NCBI GenBank assembly: GCA_022793315.1
Contig: JAAWCO010000025.1
Coordinates: forward strand, 1 to 46,344
Length of the DNA stretch: 46,344 nucleotides
Source of the DNA: Clostridiales bacterium
Lineage (GTDB): Bacteria > Bacillota > Clostridia > Oscillospirales > Acutalibacteraceae
Reading direction: 5' to 3'
The notes beneath the pieces were generated by a model. That model saw only the letters and a program-made list of their open reading frames with translations. It did not search any database and was not told where the DNA came from. A program made the translations under genes and the position numbers. This document shows positions 8,480 to 15,903 of the stretch, one piece after another. How positions within the stretch are numbered: position 1 is the stretch's first letter; every line of letters starts with the position of its first letter.

Positions 8480-9895
8480 ATGGAATGGTTTCCTTCGCTT
8501 GTCAATGCGGTACAAAGCTTTCTGTGGGACGGTCTGCTGATCGTTTTGCTGTGCGGAACCGGTCTGTTCTTCACGTTGCGGCTGAAGGGCATTCAGATCC
8601 GGCGCTTTATCCCCGGTCTCAAGGCGCTGTTCTCCGGCTTTTCTCTGAAGGGGGAACAGGCGGGCAAGCACGGCATGAGCTCCTTTCAGGCAGTTACCAC
8701 CGCCATCGCCGGCCAGGTCGGGACAGGCAATCTGGCGGGCGCCGCCACGGCGATTCTGCTGGGGGGGCCGGGCGCAATTTTCTGGATGTGGGTATCCGCC
8801 TTCCTTGGTATGGCCACTATTTATGCAGAGGCCCTGCTCGCGCAAAAGTTTCGCTCAACCGATTCAGAGGGCCAGACGGTAGGCGGTCCTGCCTATTATA
8901 TCGAAAAGGGTCTGCGCTGTAAATGGCTGGCGCGCATTTTCGCCGTGCTGCTGATACTGGCGCTGGGCTTCATGGGCAATATGGTTCAGTCCAACTCCAT
9001 CGCCTCGGCCTTTTCCTCCTCCTTTGGGATTCCCTCCTGGCTGGGCGGACTGTTGGTCGCCGCCCTGACTGCCGTCATTCTGATCGGCGGCATTCGCCGG
9101 ATCGCCTCATTCACGGAAAAGGTCGTGCCGGTGATGGCCCTTCTGTATCTGGCGGGCGGTATGGTGGTCCTGTTTCTGAATGCCGCCCGGATCCCCGACG
9201 CGGTCGCCTCCATTTTCCGCTGTGCGTTTCAGCCTGCGTCTGCGTTTGGCGGCGTAGCGGGATATACCCTGATGCGATCAATGAAATACGGCGTCGCCCG
9301 CGGTCTCTTTTCCAACGAGGCGGGTATGGGCTCCACACCGCATGCCCACGCGGTAGCGCGGACCGATCCGCCCTGCCGGCAGGGGCATCTCGCCATTGTC
9401 AGTGTTTTTTTTGATACCTTTCTGGTGCTGACGCTGACCGCCCTGATTATTCTCACCTCCGGTGTGGTTCCCGATATGCTGGCTCAGGGACAGGAGGGCG
9501 TCACGGTTACCCAGGCGGCCTTCTCCGCCTCCTTCGGTTCGCCTGGCGGCGGTTTTATCGCTGTATGCCTGCTGTTTTTCGCCTTTTCGACCATTATCAG
9601 CTGGTATTATTACGGCGAGACGAATATTCGTTATCTTTTCGGCTCCCGCCGCGCCGTGCTGGGATATAAGCTGTGCGTGGTAGCCTTTATTTTCGTCGGT
9701 AGCCTGTTTCAGGCCAATGTTGTCTGGGCGCTTTCCGACGTATTCAACGGCCTGATGGTGATTCCCAATGTGATCGCTCTGCTGCTGCTTTCGCCGGTGG
9801 TGGTCGACATGTGCCGCCGGATGGACCGCCGCTCCCCGAACTGGCGCGGCAGGGCTGAAGAGCCCGCCGGAGGCGGAGAAAACCCGATCCTGTAA
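8480..9895 (+). CDS. agcS: AgcS family sodium:alanine/glycine symporter
   Basis: A 471-residue transporter with about eleven membrane segments, of the alanine/glycine:cation symporter family. Diagnostic segments include SSFQAVTTAIAGQVGTGNLAG (substrate/Na+ site region), GGPGAIFWMWVSAFLGM, GVARGLFSNEAGMGSTPHAHA and STIISWYYYGETNIRYLFG. It imports a small neutral amino acid with Na+. ATG 8480 is chosen because AAAAAGGAG (8462-8470) is well placed and the protein starts at the usual family position. First gene of a unit with oadB, oadG and two cyclophilins (gap to oadB 24 bases), so uptake would be tied to the Na+ gradient that the decarboxylase subunits could help to build. Confidence 0.9.
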   Translation: MEWFPSLVNAVQSFLWDGLLIVLLCGTGLFFTLRLKGIQIRRFIPGLKALFSGFSLKGEQAGKHGMSSFQAVTTAIAGQVGTGNLAGAATAILLGGPGAIFWMWVSAFLGMATIYAEALLAQKFRSTDSEGQTVGGPAYYIEKGLRCKWLARIFAVLLILALGFMGNMVQSNSIASAFSSSFGIPSWLGGLLVAALTAVILIGGIRRIASFTEKVVPVMALLYLAGGMVVLFLNAARIPDAVASIFRCAFQPASAFGGVAGYTLMRSMKYGVARGLFSNEAGMGSTPHAHAVARTDPPCRQGHLAIVSVFFDTFLVLTLTALIILTSGVVPDMLAQGQEGVTVTQAAFSASFGSPGGGFIAVCLLFFAFSTIISWYYYGETNIRYLFGSRRAVLGYKLCVVAFIFVGSLFQANVVWALSDVFNGLMVIPNVIALLLLSPVVVDMCRRMDRRSPNWRGRAEEPAGGGENPIL

Positions 9896-9919
9896 TTTTG
9901 GAAGAAAAAAGGAGAGTCT

Positions 9920-11095
9920 GTGTTGGAATTTCTGGAACAGTTCCGTTTTCTGTATGACGGCGTTGCCGCCCTGTTTACGGGTGACGGATGGAAAGCTCTG
10001 ATTATGTTCGCCATTGGCGGTATCCTGATCTATCTGGCGCTGGCCAAAGATTTTGAGCCGGCTCTGCTGATGCCCATGGGTTTCGGCGCCATTCTGGTCA
10101 ACCTTCCCTTCTCGGGCGCGATTAATCAGGGCGATACCGTGGGAATTATTCAATGGCTGTTTGACGTAGGTATCAAGGCGTCGGAGGCTATGCCTCTGCT
10201 TCTGTTTATCGGTATCGGCGCCATGATTGATTTCGGGCCGCTGCTCTCCAATCCGAAGATGCTTCTGTTTGGTGCGGCCGCCCAGTTCGGTATTTTCCTG
10301 ACAGTATTCCTTGCCTCCTTTTTCTTCCCCTTTCAGGAGGCAGCGGCTATCGGCGTGATCGGCGCGGCAGATGGTCCCACCTCTCTGCTCGTCTCCCAGG
10401 TCTTCGGCTCCCAATACATCGGTGCTATCGCTGTAGCCGCCTATTCCTATATGGCGCTGGTCCCCATCATCCAACCGGCGGCTATCCGGCTGGTCACCAC
10501 CAGACGAGAGCGGCAGATCCGCATGCCGTATAATCCCAAAAAGGTATCCCGCAAAACCCGGATTTTCTTCCCGATTATCACCACCGTCATTGCGGGGCTG
10601 GTGGCGCCGGCTTCGGTATCACTGGTGGGCATGCTGATGTTTGGCAACCTGCTGCGGGAATGCCTCAAGCTGGACAGTCTCTCCCAAACCGCGCAGACGA
10701 CGCTGGCCAATCTGATCACGATTCTTCTCGGCCTGACCATCTCCGCCAGCATGAAGGCCGCCGACTTTGTCCGTGTGGATACGCTGGTCATCATGGCGCT
10801 GGGGCTGTTCGCCTTTATTTTTGACACCATCGGCGGCGTCATGCTCGCCAAGCTGATGAACCTTTTCCTGCCCGACGGCAAAAAAATCAATCCCATGGTG
10901 GGCGGCGCGGGTATCTCCGCCTTTCCCATGTCGGCGCGGGTGATCCAGAAAATGGCTCTGAAGGAGGACAATCAGAACCATCTGCTCATGCATGCGGTGG
11001 GCGCCAACGTGGCCGGACAGATCGGCTCTGTGGTGGCAGGCGGCATCATCCTGACGGTGGTTCCCCAGCTGACCGCCTCCATGGGCCTGGCGTAA
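9920..11095 (+). CDS. Sodium ion-translocating decarboxylase, beta subunit (OadB/GcdB/MmdB type)
   Basis: A 391-residue membrane protein. Conserved family segments are LPLLLFIGIGAMIDFGPLL, AAAIGVIGAADGPTSLLVSQ (the ADGPT Na+-binding region) and AYSYMALVPIIQPAAIRL, and later GGAGISAFPMSARV and HAVGANVAGQIGS. The beta subunit decarboxylates carboxybiotin and pumps Na+ out. The start is GTG at 9920, five bases after GGAG; TTG at 9923 is the next codon and gives almost the same protein. Which acyl-CoA or oxoacid the complex uses cannot be told, because no alpha (carboxyltransferase) or biotin-carrier gene is in the window. oadG follows after 15 bases. Confidence 0.9.
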   Translation: MLEFLEQFRFLYDGVAALFTGDGWKALIMFAIGGILIYLALAKDFEPALLMPMGFGAILVNLPFSGAINQGDTVGIIQWLFDVGIKASEAMPLLLFIGIGAMIDFGPLLSNPKMLLFGAAAQFGIFLTVFLASFFFPFQEAAAIGVIGAADGPTSLLVSQVFGSQYIGAIAVAAYSYMALVPIIQPAAIRLVTTRRERQIRMPYNPKKVSRKTRIFFPIITTVIAGLVAPASVSLVGMLMFGNLLRECLKLDSLSQTAQTTLANLITILLGLTISASMKAADFVRVDTLVIMALGLFAFIFDTIGGVMLAKLMNLFLPDGKKINPMVGGAGISAFPMSARVIQKMALKEDNQNHLLMHAVGANVAGQIGSVVAGGIILTVVPQLTASMGLA

Positions 11096-11110
11096 AGGAG
11101 GATACACAAA

Positions 11111-11287
11111 ATGGATATGCAGTTTCATCTCGATAATATTCTGCCCTCCCTGTGGCTGATGCTGATGGGAATGGTCGGTATTTTTGTGGTCATGGGGATC
11201 ATTCTTCTGGCCGTCTGCCTGCTCAACCGCTTTGCCGGAGATAAACAGCCGCCGGAAGACGGCTCCGTGAAAGGAACGATAGAATGA
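11111..11287 (+). CDS. Sodium pump decarboxylase gamma subunit (OadG family), 58 residues
   Basis: A small gene that is easy to miss. It has one strong membrane helix (residues about 14-40: [19 protein letters not shown]) followed by a short polar tail ([17 protein letters not shown]), the usual layout of OadG subunits, which anchor the alpha subunit to the beta subunit. It sits directly after the beta subunit with AAAGGAGG (11094-11101) upstream of its ATG, and its stop overlaps the next gene's ATG by four bases (ATGA), so translation is coupled. Gamma subunits are often longer (80 residues or more); this one is near the lower limit. Confidence 0.82.
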   Translation: MDMQFHLDNILPSLWLMLMGMVGIFVVMGIILLAVCLLNRFAGDKQPPEDGSVKGTIE

Positions 11288-11877
11288 ATCAGCTGGACAG
11301 ACCTGCGGCGGGTGAAACCATCGCCGTGATGCATACCTCCCTGGGAGATATTTCCCTTCGTCTGTTCCCGGAGCAGGCGCCGAAGGCCGTAGAAAATTTT
11401 ATGACCCATGCACAAAACGGCTATTACGACGGCCTGATTTTTCATCGGGTGATCCCCGACTTTATGATTCAGGGCGGCGACCCCGACGGAAACGGCACCG
11501 GCGGCGAAAGCATCTGGGGCGACAGCTTTGAGGATGAATTTGATGCCGATCTGCACAACTATCGGGGCGCTCTGTCCATGGCCAACGCTGGGCCGGATAC
11601 CAACGGTAGCCAGTTTTTTATCGTACAGGCCTCCTCCGTACCGGCACAGATGCTTGACCAGATGGAAGAGCTGCGCGATCAGGGGTTCCCTGCCGAGGCG
11701 GCGGAGAACTACCGTCGGGTTGGCGGCACCCCCTGGCTGGATTACCGCCATACCGTGTTTGGTCAGGTGTTTGACGGTATGGAGACTGTTGACGCCATCG
11801 CCGGTGTGGAAACCGGGCGGCAGGACAAACCGCTCACTGAGGTACAGATCCGCCGCATCGACATCCAAACGCTTTGA
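11284..11877 (+). CDS. Cyclophilin-type peptidyl-prolyl cis-trans isomerase, cytoplasmic
   Basis: A 197-residue cyclophilin. Active-site segments [20 protein letters not shown] and [15 protein letters not shown] are intact (Arg of FHR, Gln of IQGG, Phe of QFF). It has no signal peptide. It catalyses cis-trans isomerisation of X-Pro bonds. A short insert (residues about 120-150, [20 protein letters not shown]) lengthens the loop before the VFGQVFDGM segment. It starts inside the oadG stop codon (ATGA overlap), and the lipoprotein paralogue follows 29 bases after its stop. Why it is in the transporter unit is unknown. Confidence 0.92.
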   Translation: MNQLDRPAAGETIAVMHTSLGDISLRLFPEQAPKAVENFMTHAQNGYYDGLIFHRVIPDFMIQGGDPDGNGTGGESIWGDSFEDEFDADLHNYRGALSMANAGPDTNGSQFFIVQASSVPAQMLDQMEELRDQGFPAEAAENYRRVGGTPWLDYRHTVFGQVFDGMETVDAIAGVETGRQDKPLTEVQIRRIDIQTL

Positions 11878-11906
11878 AACATTCCGGAAAGGAAGGGACA
11901 GGGATC

Positions 11907-12782
11907 ATGAAAAGAAAACGTCTGTACGCCGCCCTTCTGGCCTGTGCGCTGTGTGCAGGACTTCTGAGCGGCTGTTCCGGGGACAAGACACCGGCAAAAG
12001 AGGGAGATAAGGCCATCAACGAGGTGGGAACAGCTTATCCGGATAAGGCGGTCGGTTTCCAGCTGGAGGGACCGGCGGCAGGGGATCAAATCGCCGTACT
12101 GCATACCTCCATGGGAGATATCCGTCTGCGCTTTTTCCCGGAGGCCGCCCCAAAAGCGGTGCAGAATTTCACCACCCACGCGCAGAATGGCTATTACAAC
12201 GGCCTCACCTTCCACCGCATTTTTGACGATTTTATGATTCAGGGGGGCGACCCTGACGGCGATGGTACCGGCGGCGAAAGCATCTGGGGCGGCAGCTTTG
12301 AGGACGAGTTTGATCAAAAGCTGCTCAATCTCCGCGGTTCGGTCTCGATGGCAAACTCCGGCGCCAACACCAACGGCAGTCAATTTTTTATCAATCAGGC
12401 ACGGGCCGCCTCCTTTTCGGGACGGGATACCTATCAGCAGTATGCCGATTCGGCGGAAAGCTATTACCGGGAAAATGAAGAGTCGCTGAAATCCCTGTAT
12501 GGCACCTGGCAGGAATACTACTATGCGTTCGCCAAACAGAACCAGATGCCTGTCGCTACGGCAATCCCCGATACGGTATGGGAGCTGTACGAGAAAAACG
12601 GCGGCAATATCCATCTGGACGGCGCCTGGCGCATTACCGGGGGGCATACCGTCTTCGCCCAGGTATTCGAGGGCATGGAGGTGGTGGACGCCATTGCCGG
12701 TGTGAGTACTAATTCCAAGGGGATGCCCAATGAGCCGGTCACTATCACCACCGTCGAAATCACCACCTATTCGGCGGACTGA
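11907..12782 (+). CDS. Cyclophilin-type peptidyl-prolyl isomerase, lipoprotein
   Basis: A 291-residue extracytoplasmic paralogue of the preceding gene. The N-terminus is a lipoprotein signal ([18 protein letters not shown] followed by the lipobox LSGC, Cys23). The cyclophilin core keeps [20 protein letters not shown] and [13 protein letters not shown]. About 90 residues with Tyr/Glu-rich helical character are inserted before [18 protein letters not shown], larger than the insert in the cytoplasmic copy. It would be anchored on the outer face of the membrane and may help secreted proteins fold, as PrsA-type foldases do in related bacteria. ATG 11907 is chosen for the signal peptide; GGAAAGGAAGGGA is upstream. 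Confidence 0.9.
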   Translation: MKRKRLYAALLACALCAGLLSGCSGDKTPAKEGDKAINEVGTAYPDKAVGFQLEGPAAGDQIAVLHTSMGDIRLRFFPEAAPKAVQNFTTHAQNGYYNGLTFHRIFDDFMIQGGDPDGDGTGGESIWGGSFEDEFDQKLLNLRGSVSMANSGANTNGSQFFINQARAASFSGRDTYQQYADSAESYYRENEESLKSLYGTWQEYYYAFAKQNQMPVATAIPDTVWELYEKNGGNIHLDGAWRITGGHTVFAQVFEGMEVVDAIAGVSTNSKGMPNEPVTITTVEITTYSAD

Positions 12783-12869
12783 CCAGGAACAACACCTGCC
12801 GGAAAGAGGCCCGTTTTTTCGGCACTCTCTCCGACTCTTCTCAGGGAGCGCCCGGCCAGGGTCTCCACA

Positions 12870-12952
12870 TTTCAAAGGATGTCGCGTCCGGCGGGACGCG
12901 CCCCGACACCGCCTTTTAATAAGGGGACGAAAATTTTTTGCACAGGATTTTT
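12870..12952 (+). repeat. Dispersed intergenic repeat, copy B
   Basis: Begins TTTCAAAGGATGTCGCGTCC, then GCGGGACGCG, CACCGCCTTTT, AAGGGGACGAAAA and ACAGGATTTTT. Same order of blocks as copies A and C. It lies just after the cyclophilin operon and before its terminator. Confidence 0.85.
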
Positions 12953-12977
12953 GGTAAAGCGACTTTTTTACGGCCTG

Positions 12978-13005
12978 AGGCAGCTGCGAATGCAGCTGCC
13001 TTTTT
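12978..13005 (+). terminator. Rho-independent terminator of the agcS-cyclophilin unit
   Basis: A perfect 10-bp stem (12978-12987 with 12992-13001), loop GAAT, followed by TTTT. It follows the repeat copy B and ends the plus-strand operon about 200 bases after the last gene. Confidence 0.85.
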
Positions 13006-13162
13006 ATGGTACACAAAAAAGATTTCCGGCATTGATGTCACGAAGGAAAATGCTCATGGCCATCAGCTGTAAAAAGACCCTAGCGGCGTATTCCTCTGCC
13101 AACACACTCAGCGGAAAGAAAAGGGATTCGCCAGACGTACAGTTTTTGTCTCAGCCGCAAAT

Positions 13163-13187
13163 CAAAAAACAGCCGCTTTACGGCGGC
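13163..13187 (-). terminator. Minus-strand terminator-like stem
   Basis: GCCGC (13172-13176) pairs with GCGGC (13183-13187); on the minus strand the stem is followed by TGTTTTTTG. The stem is short, so this may only be a backup to the one at 13311-13346. Confidence 0.45.
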
Positions 13188-13310
13188 GCCTTTCCGATTG
13201 TCAGGATAAGATAAAAAGGAGCCCCTTTCGGTTGAATTATGCAATACCCCCCTTCATTTTCGCGTTCCTTAAGCAGAAAAGCTCCTAAAAAAGAATGGGG
13301 ACATACAATA

Positions 13311-13346
13311 AAAAAACGGCCGGCATTCGTGATGAATTGCCGGCCG
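13311..13346 (-). terminator. Rho-independent terminator, minus strand
   Basis: CGGCCGGCA (13317-13325) pairs with TGCCGGCCG (13338-13346); on the minus strand six T residues follow directly. It would end the transcript carrying the 54-residue membrane protein gene, leaving a 3' untranslated part of about 220 bases that contains the inverted repeat at 13397-13455. Confidence 0.8.
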
Positions 13347-13396
13347 CGGGTCTATGAGTGGTATATGAAAAAGATAGAATGGAACCCTCACGTCCC

Positions 13397-13455
13397 CCGA
13401 AAAAGGTTGGTAGCACTGCGATCCACGTTTACAAGCAAGCAGTGACCTTTTTCGG
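13397..13455. repeat. Imperfect inverted repeat, possible RNA stem
   Basis: CCGAAAAAGGT (13397-13407) pairs perfectly with ACCTTTTTCGG (13445-13455), and inside it CACTGC (13414-13419) pairs with GCAGTG (13439-13444), leaving a five-base bulge and a 19-base loop. There is no adjacent T-run, so it is not a simple terminator. It may fold in the 3' untranslated part of the 13563-13727 transcript or be part of a small RNA. Confidence 0.6.
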
Positions 13456-13562
13456 AACAGGGGATGCAGCGGAATGAGCTCGTCGGTGACTTTCGTAAAA
13501 GTCCCTTAACTTATGCTGCTACTGCTTCTTCATTCAAAATAGTGTATGCTGTATAAGACCGG

Positions 13563-13727
13563 TTATTCTTTCTTCTTCCGATAATACCCAAAGCATATCA
13601 TTGTAAAAAGGCCGGGAATAACGGCATATCCGGCATTTACTTCTCCATAATTTATCATTACATATCCGCCTCCTGCAAATGTCATAATCAAAAAGATGAT
13701 TCCCATAATCAATGCTAATTTGCTCAT
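13563..13727 (-). CDS. Small membrane protein, 54 residues, unknown function
   Basis: A short gene supported by a near-perfect ribosome binding site (GGAGG, seven bases before the ATG). The product has two hydrophobic helices (residues about 4-23, LALIMGIIFLIMTFAGGG, and about 34-49, YAVIPGLFTMICFGYY) joined by a short polar turn and closed by a basic tail (RKKKE). The composition is more A+T-rich than the neighbours, which fits recent acquisition or a lineage-specific gene. No family is recognised; it is not near a toxin or immunity partner that I can see. A terminator lies about 220 bases downstream. Confidence 0.72.
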   Translation of the reverse strand: MSKLALIMGIIFLIMTFAGGGYVMINYGEVNAGYAVIPGLFTMICFGYYRKKKE

Positions 13728-13817
13728 AATTAAACCTCCAATAGCACTGCCCCGAATAGGTGGTATTAGTTTTATTCACCATTTTAATCAGCCATACTTC
13801 AATGGATAAGGGGCTTG

Positions 13818-13854
13818 TAAAAAAGCCGCCGCAAGCTGCATTGCGCTTGCGGCG
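13818..13854 (-). terminator. Minus-strand terminator (second after tRNA-Arg)
   Basis: CGCCGCAAGC (13827-13836) pairs perfectly with GCTTGCGGCG (13845-13854); on the minus strand GCTTTTTTAC follows. It lies about 70 bases past the first tRNA terminator. What else is transcribed between the two is unclear. Confidence 0.75.
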
Positions 13855-13912
13855 ACGTGTCAACAGATAGCGAAAAAGATGCCCGCTCCGGTGTGGACGG
13901 TCCCAATTGGGC

Positions 13913-13950
13913 AAAGAAAAACCTGCGGTGCAGACTTGCTTACCGCAGGT
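13913..13950 (-). terminator. Terminator of tRNA-Arg
   Basis: ACCTGCGGT (13921-13929) pairs with ACCGCAGGT (13942-13950), and TTTTC follows on the minus strand. It starts one base past the encoded CCA end of the tRNA, so it ends the tRNA transcript. Confidence 0.85.
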
Positions 13951-13951
13951 G

Positions 13952-14028
13952 TGGCGCGCCAGGAGGGACTCGAACCCCCGACCTTTTGGTTCGTAGCCAA
14001 ACACTCTATCCAGCTGAGCTACTGGCGC
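13952..14028 (-). tRNA. tRNA-Arg (anticodon ACG)
   Basis: On the minus strand the acceptor arms GCGCCAG and CTGGCGC pair over seven bases, the D arm reads AGCTCAGCTGGATAGAGT, the anticodon stem TTTGG/CCAAA encloses the loop CTACGAA (anticodon ACG, Arg CGN codons after A-to-I editing), and the T arm holds TTCGAGT. The 3' CCA is encoded. A strong promoter is just upstream and a terminator just downstream, so it is a single-gene unit. Confidence 0.95.
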
Positions 14029-14055
14029 AAATGTCTCTTAATAGACAGCATATTG

Positions 14056-14084
14056 ATTATACGCATCCCGTCCCCTTTTGTCAA
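14056..14084 (-). promoter_or_regulatory. Promoter of tRNA-Arg
   Basis: On the minus strand TTGACA (14079-14084) and TATAAT (14056-14061), both perfect, are separated by exactly 17 bases, with the tRNA 5' end 28 bases downstream of the -10 box. Confidence 0.88.
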
Positions 14085-14119
14085 GAGAAATTTTTATTCC
14101 CCCGCATACCAGGGGGGAG

Positions 14120-14148
14120 TTGACAATTTTCGTATTGTCGTGTATGCT
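14120..14148 (+). promoter_or_regulatory. Promoter of the thiamine-riboswitch transcript
   Basis: TTGACA (14120-14125), a 17-base spacer and TATGCT (14143-14148). Transcription would begin near 14155 and run through the hairpin at 14181-14202 (TTCCGCCGC/GCGGCGGAA), the TPP riboswitch and its terminator. Confidence 0.8.
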
Positions 14149-14218
14149 GATTGCTGTCGTCAAATAGAAAACTGACGGCCTTCCGCCGCCTGTGCGGCGG
14201 AAAATGGTGAAAAGAAAG

Positions 14219-14311
14219 CAAAGGGGTGCCGGTGCAAGGCCGGCTGAGAGGGAGTCCGTTTCGACTCTAAACCCTGTAACCTGATCCGGGTAATGCCGGC
14301 GGAGGGATTGC
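14219..14311 (+). promoter_or_regulatory. TPP riboswitch (THI element)
   Basis: The conserved blocks of the thiamine pyrophosphate aptamer are present in order: AGGGGTGCC, GGCTGAGAGG (the CTGAGA box), ACCCTGTAACCTGATCC, and GGGTAATGCCGGCGGAGGGA. It senses TPP in the leader of the thiamine transporter gene. The 3' strand of the closing stem (GGAGGG, 14301-14306) could pair instead with ACCCCTCC of the terminator (14343-14350), giving a ready anti-terminator; that switch is inferred from complementarity. Confidence 0.95.
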
Positions 14312-14342
14312 GTGACGGGAAAATTTTTTGATTTTCCCGTAA

Positions 14343-14370
14343 ACCCCTCCACGCAGCGGAGGGGTTTTTT
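14343..14370 (+). terminator. Riboswitch-controlled terminator
   Basis: CCCCTCC (14344-14350) pairs with GGAGGGG (14358-14364) and six T follow. A second stem (GACGGGAAAA/TTTTCCCGT, about 14314-14340) lies between aptamer and terminator. When TPP is bound the aptamer keeps GGAGGG busy and this terminator forms, shutting off the gene at 14445. Confidence 0.9.
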
Positions 14371-14444
14371 AATGGGCGGACGATGTTCGCTCCCCTTCCG
14401 CGGCGCGGTTTGTCTTTTCGCCGCCAAAAGGAAGGGGTAAGGAT

Positions 14445-15539
14445 ATGAAAAAAAATTCCGTCGTCCGTCTCACTGAAAGCGGTATCATGCTCGCTTTTGC
14501 CATCGTACTCAGTCTGGTCAAGCTGGTCGATCTGCCCTATGGCGGCAGCATTACGCTGTGCAGCATGCTGCCGGTCCTGATCATTGCCTACCGATATGGA
14601 ACCGCCTGGGGACTGTTCACGGCCAGCGCCTTTGGCGTTCTTCAAATGCTGACCGGCATGAGCAGTGTCCGATACGGTACCAGCTTTCTTTCGGTGAGCG
14701 CCATTGTCCTGTTCGACTTTCTTCTCGCTTTTGCCGTGCTGGGGCTGGGCGGCGTCTTCCGCGGTAAAGTCCGCGGACAGGGCGCCGCGCTCATGGCCGG
14801 CTCCCTGCTTGCCTGCGTACTGCGTTATCTCTGCCATACGCTGGTGGGCTGTACGGTCTGGGCCGGATTGTCTATCCCGACACAGGATGCTTTGCTGTAT
14901 TCCCTCGCCTATAACGCCACTTACATGGTTCCGGAGACCATTATCACCCTTCTCGGCGCCTGCTATCTTTCCCGGGTGCTGGACTTCGGCAGTGAAAACA
15001 TCACCCGCGTCCAGCCGCAGTCGCGCCGCCCTGACCTCCAGGTTCTATTTTCCGGTATTGCCAAAACGCTGCTGGCCGCTGCCGCCGTCTGGGATCTGAA
15101 GGAAATTGCCTTCTGCCTCCAGGGAGACGAAGGCTTTGACATCACGGGTATTCAGCAGGTAAACTGGCTTTCAGTTGGAATCGCAACTGCGGCCGCCGCT
15201 GCGCTGGCTGCTCTGTTTTTCCTGTTGTGCCGGCGGGTTCCCTCCGACAGCCGCGTCAGCCTCAGCGGTCTGTTTTCCGCACTCCCTTTCCTTGGCGTGG
15301 GAGCGGCAGCAGTAGGCGCCGGATTTTTTATCCGCAATATGCTGAACAAGCTGACGCAGGATACAGAGGAGCTTCTTCAGGAGCTGCTCGGCGGCGAGCT
15401 GGGCGCCCATGAGGCGGCAAAGGCCTTCACCGACGCTGCCTCCAACCGCTGGCTGTCGATTCTGGTCATCGGCGCAGCGGTGATCGCCGCTCTGGTTCTG
15501 GCCGGCCTGCGGTATGCCGCCAGGAAGAAAAGCGCCTGA
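14445..15539 (+). CDS. thiT: Thiamine ECF transporter S component ThiT with C-terminal membrane extension
   Basis: The first 185 residues are a ThiT-type substrate-binding membrane subunit: MLAFAIVLSLVKLVDLPYGG, SITLCSMLPVLIIAYRYG and the C-terminal YNATYMVPETIITLLGA match the family, and the TPP riboswitch upstream fixes the substrate as thiamine. ThiT proteins are usually about 190 residues, but this one runs to 364. The extra half (about 196-364) has four or so membrane helices, with segments such as FLGVGAAAVGAGFFIRNML and an acidic amphipathic stretch TQDTEELLQELLGGELGAHE, and matches nothing I recognise. GGAAGGGG precedes the ATG. Energising EcfA/EcfT partners are not in the window. Confidence 0.88.
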   Translation: MKKNSVVRLTESGIMLAFAIVLSLVKLVDLPYGGSITLCSMLPVLIIAYRYGTAWGLFTASAFGVLQMLTGMSSVRYGTSFLSVSAIVLFDFLLAFAVLGLGGVFRGKVRGQGAALMAGSLLACVLRYLCHTLVGCTVWAGLSIPTQDALLYSLAYNATYMVPETIITLLGACYLSRVLDFGSENITRVQPQSRRPDLQVLFSGIAKTLLAAAAVWDLKEIAFCLQGDEGFDITGIQQVNWLSVGIATAAAAALAALFFLLCRRVPSDSRVSLSGLFSALPFLGVGAAAVGAGFFIRNMLNKLTQDTEELLQELLGGELGAHEAAKAFTDAASNRWLSILVIGAAVIAALVLAGLRYAARKKSA

Positions 15540-15701
15540 AAACGGGCCGTGGCGTTTCCCAGGCCGCCTATTCGCCGCCGTGACGGATTTCCGATGCAGA
15601 CGGAGGAAGGTTCCCATACATTGAAAGAGACAGGCGGAAAACCAGCAGGCAAACAGCAAAAGGCGCAAAACGCTGGCCCCCCCAGGCGACTGTGCCTTAT
15701 A

Positions 15702-15780
15702 TTTCAAAGGATTTCGCGCCCTGCGGGACGCACCCCCACCGCCCTTTAAAAGGTGGGTGAAAGCTTTTAAAGGAGTTTCT
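15702..15780 (+). repeat. Dispersed intergenic repeat, copy C
   Basis: Begins TTTCAAAGGATTTCGCGCCC, then GCGGGACGCA, CCACCGCCCTTT, AAAAGGTGGGTGAAA and GGAGTTT. It is followed, as copy B is, by a (A/C)GACCTTTTTGACAGGCTGA-like stretch and a strong terminator. Confidence 0.83.
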
Positions 15781-15805
15781 GAGAAACGACCTTTTTGACA
15801 GGCTG

Positions 15806-15838
15806 ACGCGCCGGAGATTCATCTCCGGCGCGTGTTTT
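15806..15838 (+). terminator. Terminator of thiT
   Basis: ACGCGCCGGAGA (15806-15817) pairs perfectly with TCTCCGGCGCGT (15822-15833), loop TTCA, followed by GTTTT. It lies 270 bases past the thiT stop, after repeat copy C. Confidence 0.85.
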
Positions 15839-15903
15839 ATCTCTCTTTTAATGGAGGGCGGGCCCCACCATGCGCTCGCCCCCCATATCTCAGAATAGCC
15901 CGG

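Larger units (their letters stand above)
12783..13562. other. Gene-poor region with repeat, terminators and an inverted repeat
   Basis: 780 bases with no convincing gene. It holds dispersed repeat copy B (12870-12952), a plus-strand terminator (12978-13005), two minus-strand terminator-like stems (13163-13187, 13311-13346) and a long imperfect inverted repeat (13397-13455). A short plus-strand reading ending at 13445 (RKRLVALRSTFTSKQ) faintly recalls a serine-recombinase N-terminus, but this is too weak to call. Confidence 0.6.
15540..15903. other. Convergent intergenic region thiT/ACT gene
   Basis: 364 bases without a gene. Repeat copy C (15702-15780) and the terminator at 15806-15838 are the only structures seen; 15540-15700 shows nothing recognisable. 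Confidence 0.6.

Noticed and set aside
13239..13445. Plus-strand reading ending RKRLVALRSTFTSKQ as a remnant of a serine recombinase
   Set aside because: The likeness to VAAYxRVSTxxEQ is only a few residues, and the frame passes through a terminator and an inverted repeat; no catalytic Ser motif is seen.
13534..14004. A 156-codon minus-strand reading over the tRNA region
   Set aside because: It runs through tRNA-Arg and two terminators; the 54-residue frame at 13563-13727 has the ribosome binding site and a normal membrane-protein composition.
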